Positions 15,361 through 23,078 of a stretch of DNA of 29,207 bases are shown one piece after another. The notes below the pieces were generated by a model that had not been told where the DNA came from, did not search any database, and worked only from the letters and a program-made list of their open reading frames with translations. The translations under genes and the position numbers were made by a program. Source of the stretch: CAYSUS01 sp964434165 (lineage in GTDB: Bacteria > Planctomycetota > Planctomycetia > Pirellulales > Thermoguttaceae); assembly GCA_964434165.1 (NCBI GenBank), contig CAYSUS010000093.1, positions 1 to 29,207 on the forward strand. Reading direction: 5' to 3'. The first letter of the stretch is position 1. The number at the start of each line of letters is the position of its first letter.

Positions 15361-16614
15361 ATGAACCGCATGTATGAACCGGCCTCCTCCTCGTCCGGCT
15401 CCTGGCTCGGCAAGGCCATTGTCGTGCTCCTGGTGTGGGTCGTCCTGGCCGCGGCCGGCTATTACTTCCTGGTCGTGCTGCCCGGCGGCAATGGGGACGA
15501 CGATGCCGGCAACGGCGACGCGCCGAAGGCCGGGAGGAGCGACGACCGCGCCCAGCCAATCGCGCACGGCCAGCGCGTGAGGCTCGGCATCGCCTACGGG
15601 ACCGAGAAGCGGAACTGGCTGGAGTGGGCCGCGCGGGAGTTCGCCAAGTCTCCAGAAGGGCAAGGCATCGAGCTCGATCTGCAAGGGCTCGGCTCCCTGG
15701 AATCGGCGCATAAGATCGTCGAGGGCGACCAGTCGATCCACGTCTGGTCGCCGGCCAGCGGCCTGTACCGCGAGGAGTTCGAGCTCTTGTGGAAGGAGCG
15801 GCACTCGGGCGACCCGATCGCCGAGGGCAAGATACTCGCCCTCTCGCCGATGGTGTTCGTGATGTGGAAGGAGCGCTACGACGCGTTCCTCGGACAGTTC
15901 GGCGACGTGAGCTTCAAGACGCTGGGCGAGGCCCTGGAGACCCCCGGCGGCTGGGGCGCCATCGCCGAGCAGCCCGAGTGGGGGCTGTTCAAGCTCGGCC
16001 ACACCTATCCCAACGAGTCGAACTCCGGCCTGATGACGCTCGTGCTGATGGCCTACGACTTCCACGACAAGAGAACCGGCCTCACCCTGGCGGACGTGGT
16101 CAATCCGAAGTTCCAGGCCTGGATGCAGTCGCTGGAGTCGGGCGTGTCGGGGATGTCGAACTCGACGGGCAACATGATGGAGTCAATGGTCCGCCGCGGG
16201 CCCTCGACCTACGACGCCGTGATGGTTTACGAGTCGGTGGCGATCGACTACGTGGAGCGGGCCAAGGGCCGCTGGGGCGATCTCCACGTGGCCTACCCCA
16301 AGCGGAACATTTGGAACGACAACCCCTACTACATCCTTAACACCGACTGGACCACCTCGGAGCACAAGAGGGCCGCCGAAACGTTCCTGGAGTTCCTCCT
16401 CACCGAGCCGATCCAGAAGCAGGCCCTCACCCACGGCTTCCGGCCGGGCAACACGGCGGTGCCGGTCATCTTCCCCGAAAGCCCCTTTGTGCGTTATAAA
16501 CAGTACGGCCTGAAGAATGAATTGACCACGGTCTGCGACCCGCCGTCGGCCGAAGTGATCAAGAACCTCCTTCTGTCCTGGCAGCGGGCGTTGGGGGGAC
16601 GGCGCGGCGGGTGA
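15361..16614 (+). CDS. Membrane-anchored solute-binding protein paralogue (module gene 3)
   Basis: 417 residues. One N-terminal transmembrane segment (about 17-40, AIVVLLVWVVLAAAGYYFLVV) and an acidic Gly/Asp linker precede a solute-binding domain (about 70-415) clearly related to that of the preceding gene. Shared positions are AYGTEK (78-83), WSPASG, ALSPMVFVMWK (160-170), WGLFKLGHTYPNESNSGL (207-224), TGLTLADVV and GPSTYDAVMVYES. The vWA domain is absent. The anchor here is a helix rather than a lipid, so the two sensors may sit in different membranes or orientations. No transporter genes are present, which favours sensing over import. ATG 15361 has no clear ribosome-binding site; ATG 15370 is possible. 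Confidence 0.86.
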   Translation: MNRMYEPASSSSGSWLGKAIVVLLVWVVLAAAGYYFLVVLPGGNGDDDAGNGDAPKAGRSDDRAQPIAHGQRVRLGIAYGTEKRNWLEWAAREFAKSPEGQGIELDLQGLGSLESAHKIVEGDQSIHVWSPASGLYREEFELLWKERHSGDPIAEGKILALSPMVFVMWKERYDAFLGQFGDVSFKTLGEALETPGGWGAIAEQPEWGLFKLGHTYPNESNSGLMTLVLMAYDFHDKRTGLTLADVVNPKFQAWMQSLESGVSGMSNSTGNMMESMVRRGPSTYDAVMVYESVAIDYVERAKGRWGDLHVAYPKRNIWNDNPYYILNTDWTTSEHKRAAETFLEFLLTEPIQKQALTHGFRPGNTAVPVIFPESPFVRYKQYGLKNELTTVCDPPSAEVIKNLLLSWQRALGGRRGG

Positions 16615-16659
16615 GCGCAGGGGCGCTCGACACACCAAACGGCTTGGGAGATGCCAACC

Positions 16660-17472
16660 ATGTTCAGAGCGATCTGGCGTTACTTTCGGGCGATCGGCTA
16701 CATGATCACCGGCAACATCGATGCGGCGCGGATGGCGCTGAGCACCAACCCGGCCGTGATCCAGGCGACCTTCGACAGCATCATCTCCGAGAAGGGCAAG
16801 CGGATCCGCCAGTACAAGGACGCCGTGGGGGCGATGATCGCCCAGGAGGAGAAGAAGAGCGCCGAGCTCCGACGGCAGACGGAGGAGGTGGAGCGCCTCT
16901 CCAAGCTCCGCGACGGGGCCGCGGCCATGGCCCGCAAGGTCGTCGAGCGCCATGGCGGCGACGTCGAGGCCGTCAAGCAGGACCCGGAGTACGTCAAGTG
17001 CCAGTCGGCGTTCAAGGATTTCAGCTCCACGTTGGCCGAGAAGGAAGCCCGCTGCAAGGAGCTCGAAGAGGACATCGCCGAGATCCAGAGGTCGGTCGAT
17101 GGGCATAAGGTCCAGCTCGAGTCGCTCTTGCGCGACCTGGAGAAGATCAAGCAGGAGAAGCACGAGACCGTGGCCGACATGATCACGGCCAAGGAGGAGC
17201 GGGAGCTGGCCGACATGATGGCGGGTATCAGCGAGGACCGCACCTCGCAGGAGCTCCAGGAGATGCGCGACCTGCGCCACAAGGCCAAGGCCACGGCCCG
17301 GGTCTCCCGCGAGGTGGCCGGGGCCGACGCCCGGCGGTCGGAGGAGGAGTTCCTGGTTTACGCGGAGAAGTCGGCGGCCGACTCGGAGTTCGATGCCCTG
17401 ATCGGACTGGCCCAGAAGACCGAGCCCGAGAAGGCCGAGCCCGAGGACAAGGCCAGGATCCCGGAGTCGTAA
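16660..17472 (+). CDS. PspA/IM30-like coiled-coil protein (module gene 4)
   Basis: 270 residues, almost entirely charged helix. It opens with an amphipathic segment (MFRAIWRYFRAIGYMITGN) expected to lie on the membrane, as in PspA. Long coiled coils cover about 25-110 and 120-195, including EKEARCKELEEDIAEIQRSV. A Lys/Glu-rich tail ends the protein. PspA/IM30/Vipp1 proteins belong to the ESCRT-III superfamily and form membrane-bound rods or rings that protect or remodel the inner membrane. ATG 16660 is chosen because GGGAG ends 9 nt upstream; the in-frame ATG at 16651 directly abuts that site. The AAA+ ATPase gene starts 3 nt after the stop, so translation is probably coupled. There is no pspBC or pspF-like gene nearby. 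Confidence 0.8.
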   Translation: MFRAIWRYFRAIGYMITGNIDAARMALSTNPAVIQATFDSIISEKGKRIRQYKDAVGAMIAQEEKKSAELRRQTEEVERLSKLRDGAAAMARKVVERHGGDVEAVKQDPEYVKCQSAFKDFSSTLAEKEARCKELEEDIAEIQRSVDGHKVQLESLLRDLEKIKQEKHETVADMITAKEERELADMMAGISEDRTSQELQEMRDLRHKAKATARVSREVAGADARRSEEEFLVYAEKSAADSEFDALIGLAQKTEPEKAEPEDKARIPES

Positions 17473-17475
17473 GGC

Positions 17476-19239
17476 GTGTCCGCCCCACATTACGACTTCT
17501 ACGCCCGCATCGCCCGAGTGCTCAACTCGGGCCAGTCGCGGAGCTTGATCCTCTCGGGCGACGTGTACGACCTGTTCCACGACGGCTCGCAATACGTGCC
17601 GCTGATCCCGTACCTGGTCGGCAAGACCCAGATCGACGGCCTGATCCGCCTGGTGTACGAGCTCAACGGGCCGATCCGCGTGCTCGAAGAGCGCGACAAG
17701 CTTCAGCGGGCGTGGATCGAGTGGCGCTCCGGTCAGGACCCCGACGCGCTGCTGGTGCAGGGATTGCGCGCCAAGGGCGAGTCGGAGTACGACCACCTCG
17801 CCCGCAAGTTCGATCAGTTGCTCATCGACGCCATCGGTAATCCCACACTGGCGCTAGAGTTCCTCCGCCAGTTGACGATCTGCTCGCGCTCCTCGAGCCT
17901 GAAGCACGACCTCTTGATCCTCGTCGAGGCGGCCGACATGCTGCTGCCCTCGGGCCGGGAGGACGTGGCCTCGCTCTCCGACGCGCAGCTCCGGCGGATC
18001 GCGATCGTGCAGGACTGGTTTGGCGATCCGGCCTTCATGACCGGCGGCGACTCGGTCTGCCTGATCGCCGAATCGCGGGCCCTGATCCATCCCCGCGTGT
18101 CGCGCATGCCCCAGGTCCTCACCGTGGAGATCCCCGCGCCCTCGACGGACGAGCGCCACCACTTCATCGAGACGTTCTGCGAGGCCGCGCCGCGGAAGCC
18201 GCGCCTCGGGAGCTCGCCCGCCGAGCTCGCCGCGGCCACGGCCGGGCTGTCGATCCACGCCCTGCGCCAACTCCTGGCCGGCGCGGCCTACGCCGGCGAG
18301 CCGCTCGCGCCCCGCGAGGTGGTGGCCAGGGTCGAGCAGTTCATCCAGGCCCAGTTGGGCGATGACGTCGTGGAGTTCAAGAAGCCCGAGCACCGCCTCG
18401 ACTCGGTGGTCGGCTTCGCCAAGCTGAAGGCCTTCCTCCGCGAGGAGCTGATCCCGCGGTTCCGCGAGACGGGCGACGCCGCCCTGCCGGGCGCGGCCGT
18501 GGCCGGGCCGATCGGCTCGGGCAAGACCTTCATCTTCGAGGCCATGGCCGCCGAGCTCGGCGTGCCGGTCCTCGTGCTCAAGGGCATCCGCAGCCAGTGG
18601 TACGGCCAGACCGACGTGATCTTCGAGCGGCTCCGCCGCGTGCTGGAGGCCCTGGAGAAGGTCGTGATCTTCGTCGATGAGGCCGACACGCAGTTCGGCG
18701 GCGTGGGGCGCGAGGAGCACAGCACCGAGCGCCGGCTGACGGGCAAGATCCAGGCGATGATGTCCGATCCGCGCCTGCGCGGGCGCGTGACCTGGCTCTT
18801 GATGACCGCGCGGATCCACCTCCTCTCACCCGACATCCGGCGGCCCGGGCGCGTGGGCGACCTGATCATCCCCGTGCTCGATCCCGCGGGAGACGACCGC
18901 ACCGAGTTCCTCCGCTGGGTCGCCCAGGTGGTCGCGCCCGAGCCGGACGAGGCCACGATCGCACGGCTCGACGAGCTGACCCAGGAGTACTCCGCGGCGG
19001 CCTTCGCGGCCCTGCGCTCGCGTCTGAAGGCCGCCAAGGTGAAGAGCCTGGACGAGGTGGTGGCGATCGTGCGCGACCAGATCCCGCCGGCCATCGGTCG
19101 CACGCGGCGCTATCAGACGCTCCAGGCCCTGGTCAACTGCACGCGCCGGTCGCTCCTTCCCGACCCTCACGTCCCGGAGGAACAGCGCGAAGCCTGGGAG
19201 GAGGAGATCCGCCTGTTGGAGGCCGCCGGCGTGGCATAG
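17476..19239 (+). CDS. Tandem AAA+ ATPase, N-terminal unit degenerate (module gene 5)
   Basis: 587 residues, starting with GTG 3 nt after the upstream stop. Residues 1-300 resemble the inactive first AAA unit of Ycf46-like ATPases: LILSGDVYDLF at the start, a Walker-B-like strand LLILVEAADMLLP (146-158), CLIAESRALIHPRV and VEIPAPSTDERHHFIETF, with no P-loop. The second unit (about 305-530) is intact: GPIGSGKT (344-351), VVIFVDEAD (396-404), WLLMTARIHLLSPDIRRPGRVGD (440-462) with sensor-1 and arginine-finger positions. The final part is helical. No transmembrane, protease or FtsH zinc motif is present, so it is a cytoplasmic remodelling motor. Coupling to the PspA-like gene suggests it acts on that polymer, as Vps4 does on ESCRT-III; this is inference. 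Confidence 0.85.
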   Translation: MSAPHYDFYARIARVLNSGQSRSLILSGDVYDLFHDGSQYVPLIPYLVGKTQIDGLIRLVYELNGPIRVLEERDKLQRAWIEWRSGQDPDALLVQGLRAKGESEYDHLARKFDQLLIDAIGNPTLALEFLRQLTICSRSSSLKHDLLILVEAADMLLPSGREDVASLSDAQLRRIAIVQDWFGDPAFMTGGDSVCLIAESRALIHPRVSRMPQVLTVEIPAPSTDERHHFIETFCEAAPRKPRLGSSPAELAAATAGLSIHALRQLLAGAAYAGEPLAPREVVARVEQFIQAQLGDDVVEFKKPEHRLDSVVGFAKLKAFLREELIPRFRETGDAALPGAAVAGPIGSGKTFIFEAMAAELGVPVLVLKGIRSQWYGQTDVIFERLRRVLEALEKVVIFVDEADTQFGGVGREEHSTERRLTGKIQAMMSDPRLRGRVTWLLMTARIHLLSPDIRRPGRVGDLIIPVLDPAGDDRTEFLRWVAQVVAPEPDEATIARLDELTQEYSAAAFAALRSRLKAAKVKSLDEVVAIVRDQIPPAIGRTRRYQTLQALVNCTRRSLLPDPHVPEEQREAWEEEIRLLEAAGVA

Positions 19240-19269
19240 GTCCTCGCGGCCTCGTTTCGCGCCGCGGCC

Positions 19270-19812
19270 TCAGCGCCTTTCGCCCCAGTAGATGTGCGTG
19301 TCCAGCAGCGGCTCGACGCCCTCGTGGGTGTCGGTCAGAAGGGGCTGAAGGGGCGAATCGCCGTGCTCCACGGCCTCGCGGTCGGGCAGGACGATCCGCA
19401 CCCGGCCGTGGAAACCGGGCAGGATGGGCACCACCTCGCCGTCCTCCACGCGGTGCTTGCCCAGGCCGAAGCTCCAGACGCGAAACAGCAGCTGCCGTGG
19501 CCGCTCGGGGTCGGAGACGTCGCGGCCCTGTTCATCGGTGACCTCGACCTCAGCCTCGTCCCCCGGCGGCACCTGGCCGATCCGCCGCCGGCACAAGGCG
19601 AGGCAGCCGTCCTGCGTCTGGAAAACCGCGAAGTCGTGGGTAGGCGTCCGCGTGCGGTAGCGGCGCTCGAAGCCCGGTTGGGCGACCGCCGCTTCCCAGG
19701 CGTGGAGCGACGGGGGATGGAGGTGACGATAGACGGTCAGGCCGCCCGCGCCCGCCGCCACGGCGACGCCTGCGAAGATGAGCGCGATCAACAGCAGCCG
19801 GCGCAATCTCAC
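19270..19812 (-). CDS. Single-pass membrane-anchored hypothetical protein
   Basis: 180 residues. One N-terminal hydrophobic helix (LLLIALIFAGVAVAAGAGGLTVY, about 6-28) precedes a soluble part of about 150 residues with many predicted strands and no motif I recognise. Two cysteines form CLALC in the middle. GTG at 19812 is the only plausible start that keeps the basic MRLRRLLL end; no in-frame ATG exists nearby. The stop faces the AAA+ gene across a 30-bp gap that contains a small 6-bp hairpin (19245-19266). It is the last gene of the minus-strand run that includes a DUF1559 pseudopilin, 154 nt behind it. Function unknown. Confidence 0.65.
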   Translation of the reverse strand: MRLRRLLLIALIFAGVAVAAGAGGLTVYRHLHPPSLHAWEAAVAQPGFERRYRTRTPTHDFAVFQTQDGCLALCRRRIGQVPPGDEAEVEVTDEQGRDVSDPERPRQLLFRVWSFGLGKHRVEDGEVVPILPGFHGRVRIVLPDREAVEHGDSPLQPLLTDTHEGVEPLLDTHIYWGERR

Positions 19813-19966
19813 CTGGCGGTCTCAAGCGGGGACAAGGGGGGAGTGACAGCCCTGGATCGCGATCCGGCCCGGGTTGCGCCGCGACGACCGTGGGATGCGG
19901 CAAGGTAGACTCCTGCCGCGTCACCGCGGGCAGCGGCAAGACAAGCCGGCCGGGTCCCACCGCGGG

Positions 19967-21013
19967 CTACAGCTTGCTGGCGTCGATCGGCTTGCGGTCG
20001 CTGCGGTGTCCGAGGTAGTTGAAGGTCATCCGGTCGATGCCGTACTGGAGCATGCGGACCGAGCCGTCGCCGAACACGCAGTTGAAGCCGCCGGGATGGG
20101 CGGAGCCGAACTTGTAGCCGGTGTCGCCGATGTCGTTCGCGTCCTGGTGCGGGGCGAAAGTCGTGGACCGCACCGTGTCGGGATCCCAGCCGTCGGTCCA
20201 GCCTCGGTCGTCGTGCCAGCAGCCGGACAGATAGTCGTTGGGCTTCAGACACTTCTCGCCGACCATGATCGTGTTGCTCAGGCCGTCGGCCACGTCGCCG
20301 TCGGTGGTCGGCGGGCTGCCGCCCTTGAACTCGCAGTCTTTCCACCACCAATTGATGCGGACGATGATGCCATCGTAGATGTTCGGCTGATCGGATTCGA
20401 TGCTCCACCGCACGTCACCGCCGCTGCGCCCGCCCCAGAGGCTGACCACGGAATCGGTCCAGCGGCCTTCCGCCCCCGGCGTGGCCGAGGCGTAGTCCAT
20501 GAGGAACGTATTGTGGCCGGGGTGCTTGGTGGGCCGGCGGCGCGAGGGGCAGAAGTAGAAGCTGATCGCCACCTTCTGCATCTCCGAGTAACTCGAAAGG
20601 TTATAGACGGCCTGCTGCTCGAGGTACGGGAGAATCTGAAAGGCCCAGCCCATGCCCTGGCGGGCCGCGCCGTTAGGCTGACCGTTGGTCAGGTAGCGCT
20701 TGCCGCCGTCGCAGCAATCGCACGAGTCACCCAGGTTCGGCCAGGGGGTGTCTCCGCCTGTGGGGAACTCCCGCATCGCGTTCTCATGGTTGAGAATGGC
20801 AAGCCCGATCTGCTTCAGATGGTTCGCGCACTGCGTGCGGCGTGCGGCCTCGCGCGCGCTCTGCACGGCCGGCAGCAGGAGGCTGATGAGAATGCCGATG
20901 ATCGTGATCACCACGAGCAGCTCGACGAGCGTGAACCCCCGGCGCGGGCCGTGCGCACCGCGGCCGAAGCTTGGTCCCCGATCGGGGACGGACCGGATCG
21001 ATGGACGCGTCAT
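19967..21013 (-). CDS. DUF1559 pseudopilin-like protein (H-x9-DG type)
   Basis: 348 residues. The leader has 26 residues ending in RRG, then FTLVELLVV with Glu31 (mature E5) and the hydrophobic helix ITIIGILISLLLPAVQSA, a canonical prepilin-peptidase site. SAREAARRTQCANHLKQIGLAILNHE follows, then a beta-rich domain with a Cys-rich patch DSCDCCDGG. HPGGFNCVFGDG (306-317) is the H-x9-DG motif, preceded by DGLSNTIMVGE, also family-typical. ATG 21013 is chosen over one 29 codons upstream because it gives a normal leader; GGGGGA lies about 8 nt upstream. A lipoprotein gene lies 67 nt upstream in the same direction, a frequent partner of DUF1559 genes. Confidence 0.92.
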   Translation of the reverse strand: MTRPSIRSVPDRGPSFGRGAHGPRRGFTLVELLVVITIIGILISLLLPAVQSAREAARRTQCANHLKQIGLAILNHENAMREFPTGGDTPWPNLGDSCDCCDGGKRYLTNGQPNGAARQGMGWAFQILPYLEQQAVYNLSSYSEMQKVAISFYFCPSRRRPTKHPGHNTFLMDYASATPGAEGRWTDSVVSLWGGRSGGDVRWSIESDQPNIYDGIIVRINWWWKDCEFKGGSPPTTDGDVADGLSNTIMVGEKCLKPNDYLSGCWHDDRGWTDGWDPDTVRSTTFAPHQDANDIGDTGYKFGSAHPGGFNCVFGDGSVRMLQYGIDRMTFNYLGHRSDRKPIDASKL

Positions 21014-21080
21014 AACGTGTTTCCCCCAAAAACCTTGCTTTCCCACCTGCCCCGCGGCGGCGCGCAGAGCCTCGCCCTTC

Positions 21081-21554
21081 TCATGGCCCACTGGGAACAA
21101 GCTGCTTGAAGCGGGCTTCGTCCACCTCCTCGACCGCCCCCATGGCCGTGGCGACGTACCGCTTGCCGTCCACTCCCTCCGCTTCGTAGATCACCACGCG
21201 CGAGCCGTCGGGGCCCGGCTCGCCCTGCTGCGCTTCGGCACCCGAGCGGATCACGTACGGCTTGCCGTCACGGCTGGACACGAACAGCTCGTCCACGCTC
21301 GCTACGCCGTAGCTGTCGGAGAGATCCGGCCCCCGGCTTTTCACGTAGTCCTTGAACTGCTGCTCAGTGGCCGGTGGCTGTCCGCGGTTGGTACTGAGGA
21401 ACTGGCCGTACAAGACCGCAAGCGGCTTGATATTGGACTGCTCACGCTCGCGGCTCTCGGCACTGCCCCCGCAGCCCGAGACACCTGCAACCACCGCGAT
21501 GCAACCCACAGCAAGGACGCAGAGGCCTCGCGGACCCCCCCCGAGATTGAGCAT
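21081..21554 (-). CDS. Small lipoprotein preceding the DUF1559 gene
   Basis: 157 residues. A lipoprotein signal peptide has hydrophobic GLCVLAVGCIAVVAG and lipobox VSGC, with Cys28 as the lipidation site. The mature part (about 130 residues) begins with a Glu/Arg-rich stretch and then a conserved-looking core: IKPLAVLYGQFLSTNRGQPP, TEQQFKDYV, VDELFVSSRDGKPYVI and VVIYEAEGVDGKRYVA. Proteins of this size and pattern often precede DUF1559 genes in planctomycetes; their role is not known, though a co-assembled or secreted partner is a reasonable guess. A good promoter lies about 40 bp upstream. The ATG is the first in frame after it. No clear Shine-Dalgarno, though GGGGGTCTGCC precedes the start. 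Confidence 0.82.
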   Translation of the reverse strand: MLNLGGGPRGLCVLAVGCIAVVAGVSGCGGSAESREREQSNIKPLAVLYGQFLSTNRGQPPATEQQFKDYVKSRGPDLSDSYGVASVDELFVSSRDGKPYVIRSGAEAQQGEPGPDGSRVVIYEAEGVDGKRYVATAMGAVEEVDEARFKQLVPSGP

Positions 21555-21592
21555 GGCAGACCCCCAGACAAGTGATCGGCTGCCCGAGGCTT

Positions 21593-21621
21593 ATCGTAGC
21601 AATTCCCCGCGGGGGATGCAA
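21593..21621 (-). promoter_or_regulatory. Predicted promoter of the lipoprotein-DUF1559 operon
   Basis: On the minus strand, TTGCAT (21621 to 21616), a 17-bp spacer and TACGAT (21598 to 21593) with TGC before the -10 (extended). The spacer contains the palindrome ccccgcgggg. The start of transcription would be about 30 nt before the ATG at 21554. Confidence 0.6.
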
Positions 21622-21646
21622 TCATCTGCCAGCCGGAACCCGGCGC

Positions 21647-21675
21647 GGCATGCCCGCGCGGCGCGGGGGCATGCC
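21647..21675. repeat. GC-rich hairpin between the LmbE and lipoprotein genes
   Basis: ggcatgccc (21647-21655) pairs with gggcatgcc (21667-21675), a 9-bp stem around 11 bases. It begins 18 nt beyond the LmbE stop on the minus strand and upstream of the next promoter. It may insulate the two units, but no T-tract follows. Confidence 0.45.
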
Positions 21676-21693
21676 ACCCGGCGTCGGACCCGC

Positions 21694-22653
21694 TCACCGC
21701 TTGGGCGGCAGAAACGGGAAGATCTCCCGCAGCTCCGCCGCGTTGGGCTGGCGCCCGTACTCGCAGATCTCGAACGCCTCGGCGTGCTTCACCTGTCGCC
21801 CGGCCTCCTCGCCGTACAGCTCGATCAGCTTGTCGCGGTGCCGCTCGGCGATCCGCTGAAAGCGGCGGCGGAACGCCTCGCGGGCGTGCTCCCGCTTCTC
21901 CTCGCGCTCCGCCTCGGCCCTGGGGGCCTTCTCGGGCGAGCCCAGGGCACCGCCCTCGATGAACTGCGACTCGATCTTCAGAAGCGCGTCGAGCTTCTGC
22001 TCGATGACCGGATCGATCGACAAGACCACGTCCGCGCGGAACGGGTTGGGCCGCTGGAACCGGTCGTACGAGTAGAGGAACACGGGGTTCTTCTTCAGCG
22101 GCGCCACGTCGGGGCAGAAGTAGGGCACCGCGACCATGTAGGCCGAGTCCTGCATCAGCACGCCCACGTAGCGGTGGTCGGGGTGATAGTCGTTCGGCCG
22201 GTGGCCGATCACCACGTCGGCGTTCCAGCGGCGGATCAGCCGCGTCATGATCTTGCGGTTCTCCAGGGTCGGCTTCAGCGCGCCGTCGTGGATGTCGAGC
22301 ACCGCGGTGGTTACCCCGAGCACCCGGGCGGCCTCGGTCACCTCGGCCGTGCGCCGCTGGGCCAGCGCCCCGCCGGCCATACCCCAGTGGCCGATGTCGC
22401 CGTTGGTGACCGAGACGAATTTGACGTGATGCCCGGCCTTGGCCCACATCGCGCCCACGCCTCCAGTGCGGATCTCCGCGTCGTCGGGATGGGCGCCGAA
22501 GGAGATGATCCGCAGCTTGCCGTCGTCGGGCGCAGGTTCCGACGGCGCCGCGGCCTCGGTCGCGACTTCCTTGGGCGCGAAAGCCAACCCCATCGCCACG
22601 CACAGGCCGGCCCCGACCAGCATCCCCAATGAGAACACGTGCCAACGGCGCAT
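21694..22653 (-). CDS. Secreted or membrane-anchored LmbE/PIG-L family deacetylase
   Basis: 319 residues. The N-terminal hydrophobic helix (FSLGMLVGAGLCVAMGLAFA) is a signal peptide or anchor. The PIG-L/LmbE domain follows: IISFGAHPDDAE (49-60) supplies the His and Asp zinc ligands and catalytic Asp. GDIGHWG, then AEVTEAARVLGV and GHRPNDYHPDHRYVG (150-164) with the second zinc-binding His are family-typical. The last third is charged helix. Family members remove N-acetyl groups from amino-sugar conjugates; planctomycetes hold many secreted copies, probably acting on glycans. ATG 22653 has AAAGGAGG 7 nt upstream, a strong ribosome-binding site, which overrules longer in-frame starts. Confidence 0.9.
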   Translation of the reverse strand: MRRWHVFSLGMLVGAGLCVAMGLAFAPKEVATEAAAPSEPAPDDGKLRIISFGAHPDDAEIRTGGVGAMWAKAGHHVKFVSVTNGDIGHWGMAGGALAQRRTAEVTEAARVLGVTTAVLDIHDGALKPTLENRKIMTRLIRRWNADVVIGHRPNDYHPDHRYVGVLMQDSAYMVAVPYFCPDVAPLKKNPVFLYSYDRFQRPNPFRADVVLSIDPVIEQKLDALLKIESQFIEGGALGSPEKAPRAEAEREEKREHAREAFRRRFQRIAERHRDKLIELYGEEAGRQVKHAEAFEICEYGRQPNAAELREIFPFLPPKR

Positions 22654-22741
22654 GGTGCGTCCTCCTTTGAATCGCCGCCTCGCAGGGGCTGGGCAGAGGC
22701 CACCTCGGCCACCTCGCCAGGCCCCAGGGCAACCTGCCGTC

Positions 22742-22770
22742 AGGGTAGCTCCGCGCCGACGGCGGGTCAA
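22742..22770 (-). promoter_or_regulatory. Predicted promoter of the LmbE-family gene
   Basis: On the minus strand, TTGACC (22770 to 22765), a 17-bp spacer and TACCCT (22747 to 22742). The -35 matches five of six positions and the -10 four of six. The leader would be about 80 nt. Confidence 0.45.
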
Positions 22771-23078
22771 ACACGGCGACCGGAGCCACGAGCCGCAGCC
22801 ACGGCCGCAAGGGAGCAGGGCCTCCTCCCCCATTTGCGGACTCCTTCCTCGAGCCCAAGCGGGGCCGCCACTTCCGCTCGTGGGGCCGGCCCCTGACTCT
22901 GGCCCCCACCGCCTGACCAAGGGGTCTTTGTTGATGAAAAGCCGCGGCCCCCGGATTATAGTGAAGGAGTTAAATTGGGAGACTCCAGGCCGCCCTTTGC
23001 GCCCGCGCCATCCCCACGGCCGCGTCGCCGCGCGAGGGCCTCGCCTCGAAATCCATCCACTCCACTGGGGAAAACACT
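22771..23078. other. Upstream region of the PEP-CTERM protein gene
   Basis: No supported gene. A -10-like TATAGT occurs at 22957-22962, with TTGATG at 22931-22936 as the nearest -35-like box (20-bp spacer, too long for a confident call). AAGGAG at 22964-22969 precedes a TTG-initiated frame of 35 codons whose TGA overlaps the ATG at 23079; its Arg/Pro-rich product does not look like a real peptide. Confidence 0.35.

Noticed and set aside
16183..17796. A 537-codon open frame antisense to module genes 3-5
   Set aside because: Composition is Leu/Gly/Arg shadow text and it overlaps three well-supported genes.
19240..19269. Terminator between the AAA+ gene and the convergent small gene
   Set aside because: Only a 6-bp stem (cgcggc with gccgcg) and no T-tract; too weak to call.
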